A DNA stretch of 64,000 nt from Mycobacterium sp. ENV421 (GTDB lineage Bacteria; Actinomycetota; Actinomycetes; Mycobacteriales; Mycobacteriaceae): contig NZ_PDHO01000005.1 in assembly GCF_002887815.1 (NCBI RefSeq), positions 124,001 through 188,000 of the forward strand, in the 5' to 3' direction. Shown here piece by piece: positions 61,143 through 64,000 of this stretch (its first letter is position 1; each line of letters starts with the position of its first letter). Under the pieces are notes generated by a model. That model worked only from the letters and a program-made list of their open reading frames with translations, did no database searches and was not told the origin of the DNA. Position numbers and translations under genes: made by a program.

Positions 61143-61215
61143 AGCGGATGACGGGATTCGAACCCGCGACCCTCACCTTGGCAAGGTGATGCGCTACCAA
61201 CTGCGCTACATCCGC
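61143..61215 (-). tRNA. tRNA-Gly(GCC)
   Basis: Acceptor stem GCGGATG/CATCCGC, anticodon arm TCACC-TTGCCAA-GGTGA (anticodon GCC); CCA not encoded. First of the three minus-strand tRNAs. Confidence 0.95.
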
Positions 61216-61390
61216 GCGCTTCGGACGAGATCGTCGCCCGCTGCGAAGCACGACAATAGTCGACGTAGGCGAAGCCGCACAAATCGCCTCGCCGTGGCGC
61301 CGCGACGAGCGCATTCTGGCTGGACGGGTGTGCCGTGATAATGTTCGTCCTCGGCGAATCGGGCACCATTCTCATGGTGCGCGCGCACCG

Positions 61391-61465
61391 GGTCTCGTAG
61401 CTCAGTGGGAGAGCGTCCGCCTCACACGCGGAAGGTCGCTGGTTCGATACCAGCCGGGACCACCA
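61391..61465 (+). tRNA. tRNA-Val(CAC)
   Basis: Acceptor stem GGTCTCG/CGGGACC, anticodon arm TCCGC-CTCACAC-GCGGA (anticodon CAC), CCA encoded. It is divergent from the other tRNAs; the E2 element starts at its 3' end. Confidence 0.95.
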
Positions 61466-61490
61466 GGTCAGAGTATTTTTCTGACAATCC

Positions 61491-61508
61491 CGTGCAATAT
61501 ACGTGCAA
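61491..61508. repeat. Putative integrase arm-type site of E2
   Basis: CGTGCAA-TATA-CGTGCAA: a 7-bp direct repeat with four-base spacer, the same 11-bp period as the E1 arm sites but another sequence. An imperfect GTCAGA/TCTGAC hairpin (61466-61484) lies between it and the tRNA and may be the tRNA terminator. Confidence 0.55.
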
Positions 61509-61516
61509 GTTCGTGG

Positions 61517-61810
61517 TTATCCCGACTTCACGGTGGCCTCGTAGTGATGCACCCGACCTCGGCCGTCGAGAATCGGCACGATCGGCGTTGCGAAGCCGCT
61601 GCCGACCTTGGTTCCGAAATCCACCGACTTGATGCTCCCGCCGATGCGATCGAGGCTGCGCGGCAGGATCAGCCGGTAGAAGTTGACGACGTTGAACGGG
61701 TCGAACTGACCCGCGCGCTGCTCGGTGACAACGACGCCGTAATAGGTGCGGCTGAAGTCATTTCGGCCCTCGTCGCAGAAATTGACGACGATCTTGTCGC
61801 GGCCGATCAC
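61517..61810 (-). CDS. Head-tail joining protein, 97 aa (E2)
   Basis: Starts at GTG 61810, overlapping the previous stop (GTGA). VVNFYRLILPRSLDRIGGSI and a C-terminal beta-rich FATPIVPILDGRGRVHHYEA resemble small stopper/joining proteins that follow the connector in actinophages. It is the last gene before the tRNA. Confidence 0.7.
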   Translation of the reverse strand: MIGRDKIVVNFCDEGRNDFSRTYYGVVVTEQRAGQFDPFNVVNFYRLILPRSLDRIGGSIKSVDFGTKVGSGFATPIVPILDGRGRVHHYEATVKSG

Positions 61811-62121
61811 TGTGCACGCACGCGGTAGCGGTTGAGCACGATCTGCTCTGCCAGGTTCCATCCCTGCCAGCCGCCGCGCAGAGACACGGCACCGATGTCC
61901 GATGACAGTTGCTCGGGGTTGGCCACCAGGCGGGCTGTGGCCGTCGTGATGACAGCGGCGATGTCGTCGGCCGGATCGGTACCGGCGAAGCCGCGACCGC
62001 GTGTGTAGGACCGCGCCAGTGCGGTCATGATGGCCACATGCTCACCGGCCAGCGTGACAAGCGTTGAGTCGTCACCAGCGCCGAGAAAGTCAGCCACGTC
62101 CTGCCCGGTCACTGCCGCCAT
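61807..62121 (-). CDS. Head-tail connector-like protein, 104 aa (E2)
   Basis: VTGQDVADFLGAGDDSTLVTLAG is the usual start of small actinophage connectors, with AAVITTATARLVANPEQLSS and GGWQGWNLAEQIVLNRYR. ATG 62121 follows AGAGGG. It lies just downstream of the capsid gene, as its counterpart does in E1. Confidence 0.82.
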   Translation of the reverse strand: MAAVTGQDVADFLGAGDDSTLVTLAGEHVAIMTALARSYTRGRGFAGTDPADDIAAVITTATARLVANPEQLSSDIGAVSLRGGWQGWNLAEQIVLNRYRVRAQ

Positions 62122-62144
62122 GCGCGTTACCCTCTCTAGTGGAG

Positions 62145-62179
62145 AACCCCCCAACTTCCTAGTCCGGGCGCGGGGGGTT
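62145..62179 (-). terminator. Hairpin between E2 capsid and connector genes
   Basis: AACCCCCC (62145-62152) pairs with GGGGGGTT (62172-62179); followed by TTCC on the plus strand. Placement between two genes on the same strand suggests partial termination that favours capsid mRNA. Confidence 0.55.
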
Positions 62180-62227
62180 TTCCGTTGTCCGGCTACGACT
62201 TTCAACACCTATGCGGGTTAGGCCTTT

Positions 62228-63082
62228 TTAGGCCTCGGTCAGCAGGGTCACAGCCTTGGACTGCAACAGCGCTGTGTCCCAACGCGATACAACGCGGATG
62301 CCGATCGAGTCATAGTCGCCCCAGGTCTGATCGAGAATCTTCACCTCGGCGTTCACGTCGCGGGCCACAACAACCTTGCTGAAATCGACCAGCGCGACCC
62401 GGTTCTTTGTTGACACGGCCGGAATGTTGTCGGTGACGATCACCGGCAGGCCGAGCAACCGCAGATCGGTGCCGTTCTGGATCGTGTTCGGGTCGATCAC
62501 GTACCGCTTATCGGTGGTGCCGACCTTGACCTTGCGGATAGCCGCGAAGCTGGCCGCCGTCATGACCCAATGTGTCGGGCTCACCTTGTTTCCCTGCGCG
62601 ACGGCCAGGCCGTCGATCAGGCTGTCGGGGTCGGTCAGGTCCAGCACGCCGGTCGTAATCCCGGTCTGGCGCAGGATGCCCTTGATCGTGTTGGACGCGC
62701 CGGTGCCGTCCCACAGGGCCGCGTCGAGTGCGTTGGCCACGTCGGTGACCAGGCGGGTGCGCAGCACACTTTCCAGCCCGACCACACTGGTGCGGATCAG
62801 TTCGTTGGACAGCTTGACCAGAACCTTCAACCCCTTGAGGGTCGACGGCAACAGGGTGACCTCATCGAACGCCACGTCACCGTCGCTGATCTGTGCGCCT
62901 TCGGCGACGAACCCGGCAGTGACGCCGTTGACGACCCGCGGCACACGAACTGGCGAGCTGGAATCGAGCACGACCGGCCCAGCGGCCAGGAACGTGCTGG
63001 CCTGCTCAAGCGGTTGAACAAGCAGGTTCGCGACCTGCGATTGAATCAGGGTGGAATTGCCCGAAGTTACTTCGATAGCCAT
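62228..63082 (-). CDS. HK97-fold major capsid protein (E2)
   Basis: A 284-residue capsid protein of the phage major capsid family: RVPRVVNGVTAGFVAEGAQI, GLKVLVKLSNELIRTSVV (spine helix), ALWDGTGASNTIKGILRQTG, THWVMTAASFAAIRKVK, LRLLGLPVIVTDNIPA, YDSIGIRVVSRWDTALLQ. Shares its key motifs with the E1 capsid but is clearly diverged. Confidence 0.93.
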   Translation of the reverse strand: MAIEVTSGNSTLIQSQVANLLVQPLEQASTFLAAGPVVLDSSSPVRVPRVVNGVTAGFVAEGAQISDGDVAFDEVTLLPSTLKGLKVLVKLSNELIRTSVVGLESVLRTRLVTDVANALDAALWDGTGASNTIKGILRQTGITTGVLDLTDPDSLIDGLAVAQGNKVSPTHWVMTAASFAAIRKVKVGTTDKRYVIDPNTIQNGTDLRLLGLPVIVTDNIPAVSTKNRVALVDFSKVVVARDVNAEVKILDQTWGDYDSIGIRVVSRWDTALLQSKAVTLLTEA

Positions 63083-63140
63083 CGGTGAAAGTCCTTACGA
63101 CATAGGGATATTCGCAGAATTTCCCTTGCCGCCAGGACAA

Positions 63141-63176
63141 CTGTGGGGCCGGTCCACCAGGAACCGACCCCACCAG
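63141..63176. promoter_or_regulatory. Hairpin upstream of E2 capsid gene
   Basis: GTGGGGCCGGT (63143-63153) pairs with ACCGACCCCAC (63163-63173) with one mismatch, in the 125-bp leader between the 70-aa gene and the capsid gene. It is the positional counterpart of the E1 hairpin at 57173. Confidence 0.5.
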
Positions 63177-63207
63177 TTTACCCCCAGGGGGTATTGCAGT
63201 GATGATC

Positions 63208-63420
63208 TCAGGTGGTTTCGCGACCCTCCATCTTTTTGCGGATCTCGGGGCGCACGTCGGCGTCTGTCAGCTCTGCCCCGGTCTCCTTGCGGTAGGCGTC
63301 GATGAAATACGCGACCGCCTGATCCTCGGTGAGGCCGTCGGGGATCTCGATGGTTCGGTCGTACTGCTCTTTGATCTGGCGCTCAAGATCAGCGGCGATA
63401 TCGTCGGAGAACGATGCCAT
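63208..63420 (-). CDS. Small acidic phage protein, 70 aa (E2)
   Basis: MASFSDDIAADLERQIKEQY and a C-terminal KETGAELTDADVRPEIRKKM; charged and helical. ATG 63420 follows AGAGAGG. It lies between scaffold and capsid genes. Could be a capsid decoration or scaffold accessory protein by position only. Confidence 0.65.
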   Translation of the reverse strand: MASFSDDIAADLERQIKEQYDRTIEIPDGLTEDQAVAYFIDAYRKETGAELTDADVRPEIRKKMEGRETT

Positions 63421-63516
63421 TAGGCGTACCTCTCTGTAGTGGTGGCCGACGAAGTTTAGGCCCGTCCACCGACAGCCAGCGCCGCTTTCAGGTGGGCATT
63501 CGAGTCTCGCCCGGCG

Positions 63517-63951
63517 TCAGGTCCGTTCTTTGAGCATGCCGAGCAGTGAGAACGGTTCGGAGGTACCGCCGCGGTTGCCCTGTCCGATGTCGCCAACCGG
63601 CTTGCGGCTCGCAAGGTGCGGCCTGTCGGCCAGCAATGCGTCAATCGCGGCCGTCAGCGCGTCGGTATCGTCCAGGTGCTCGGCGTCGAATGGGAGGTCT
63701 GTCGGGTCCGCCAAGCGGCCGGTGGACCGGACCAGCTCGGTATGAAGCCGCTGCGCGTAGGCGTCGGCCTGGTGGGCACGCTGGCGGTAGCGGCCGTTCT
63801 CCTGCCGCAGCTTCTCAACCACCGACCGCGGAAACGTCTCGGCGTTCTCGTCGGTGATGTCCTCGGCCGCGGTGTCGTCGGGCTCTGTGGTGTCCTCGGT
63901 GACGGCCGTCTCGTCAGCGTCAGGAACAATGTCGGTATCGGTGTCGGTCAT
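63517..63951 (-). CDS. Scaffold-like protein, 144 aa (E2)
   Basis: Acidic N-terminus (DTDIVPDADETAVTEDTTEP), a helical segment PRSVVEKLRQENGRYRQRA, then LADPTDLPFD and DIGQGNRGGTSEPFSLLGML. This is the actinophage scaffold pattern. Its ATG overlaps the stop of the preceding gene (ATGA). Confidence 0.82.
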   Translation of the reverse strand: MTDTDTDIVPDADETAVTEDTTEPDDTAAEDITDENAETFPRSVVEKLRQENGRYRQRAHQADAYAQRLHTELVRSTGRLADPTDLPFDAEHLDDTDALTAAIDALLADRPHLASRKPVGDIGQGNRGGTSEPFSLLGMLKERT

Positions 63952-64000
63952 GGTGCTTTCCTTTCCATGGTGACGATTTCGGTCTGGCAGTTGCAGCCGT
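63948..64000 (-). CDS. Partial gene upstream of E2 scaffold
   Basis: The frame reading GCNCQTEIVTMERKAP ends in a TGA that overlaps the scaffold start (ATGA at 63948-63951), and GGAAAGG inside it serves the scaffold. Only the C-terminus is in the window, so no function can be given. Confidence 0.5.
   Translation of the reverse strand, partial: GCNCQTEIVTMERKAP

Larger units (their letters stand above)
61466..64000. mobile_element. E2: left end of a second phage-like element beside tRNA-Val(CAC)
   Basis: From the 3' end of tRNA-Val(CAC) onward all genes are phage head genes on the minus strand (scaffold, small protein, capsid, two connectors), with the partial end of another gene at the window edge. 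An arm-type double repeat lies 26 bp from the tRNA. No integrase is visible, so it must be further right, or the element is defective. The right boundary is outside the window. Confidence 0.8.

Noticed and set aside
1..64000. CRISPR array, rRNA genes, insertion sequences
   Set aside because: No regularly spaced identical repeats, no rRNA-like stretches and no transposase genes were seen; the only repeats are the att, arm, iteron and operator sites listed.

Overview
The window is high-GC actinobacterial DNA and reads as a rapidly growing or environmental Mycobacterium (Mycolicibacterium-like). The reasons are a WS/DGAT acyltransferase, a FadD15-type ligase, DevR/DevS (DosR/DosS) with their regulon, Acg-type nitroreductases, a deazaflavin-type DUF385 protein, a WhiB-like protein, and gene order matching M. 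tuberculosis Rv2672-Rv2671-Rv2670c-Rv2669 at the left and the tRNA Val-Cys-Gly-Val cluster at the right. Species cannot be named from the sequence alone.

Layout. (1) 1-8.4 kb: core genes (lipoprotein hydrolase fold, RibD-like reductase, ZapE/AFG1 ATPase, GNAT acetyltransferase), interrupted by a very large hybrid kinase/SpoIIE-phosphatase/anti-sigma protein coupled to a STAS antagonist. (2) 8.6-21.8 kb: ion transport and signalling. It holds an NhaP-like antiporter, a CBS protein, an ArsB/CitM-type transporter, an MgtC/DUF4010 protein, a P1B-5 metal ATPase with a C-terminal hemerythrin domain in a three-gene operon, an OmpR/kinase pair, an FkbM methyltransferase, ApbE plus ferredoxin, and an orphan response regulator. 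(3) 22-44.5 kb: a DosR dormancy-type island. It holds homologues of Rv2004c, Acg (two), Rv2030c, PfkB (Rv2029c), universal stress proteins (two), DevR, Rv2629, a group 3b [NiFe]-hydrogenase operon with its protease, a KAS-III pair, a wax ester/triacylglycerol synthase, small proteins, and the heme-GAF kinase DevS. I find DosR-box-like sequences in most of its promoters; five promoters carry two boxes whose starts are exactly 21 bp apart. (4) 44.6-51.8 kb: clpC2 with tandem palindromic operators, SRPBCC protein, FadD15, exported proteins, a cytochrome P450 and membrane proteins.

(5) 51.9-61.0 kb: a 9.1 kb integrated element (E1) bounded by a 34-bp direct repeat that includes the 3' end of tRNA-Val(GAC), the same location as phiRv2 in M. 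tuberculosis. It has integrase, excisionase-like HTH, a winged-helix protein whose gene contains iteron-like repeats (lambda-O style), a WhiB-like protein, HNH protein, scaffold, HK97-type capsid, a connector, cargo genes and a second tyrosine recombinase, but no terminase, portal, protease or tail genes. (6) 61.0-61.5 kb: tRNA Val-Cys-Gly (minus) and tRNA-Val(CAC) (plus). (7) 61.5-64 kb: the left end of a second phage-like element (E2), next to tRNA-Val(CAC), with head genes (scaffold, capsid, two connectors) on the minus strand; it continues past the window.

How it works together: DevS (gas/redox sensing) and DevR probably switch on the island under hypoxia, providing hydrogen metabolism, storage-lipid synthesis, stress proteins and nitroreductases. 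The last third is a landing site where twin tRNA-Val genes each carry a capsid-bearing integrated element. Assignments rest on reading motifs by eye; no database search was run.
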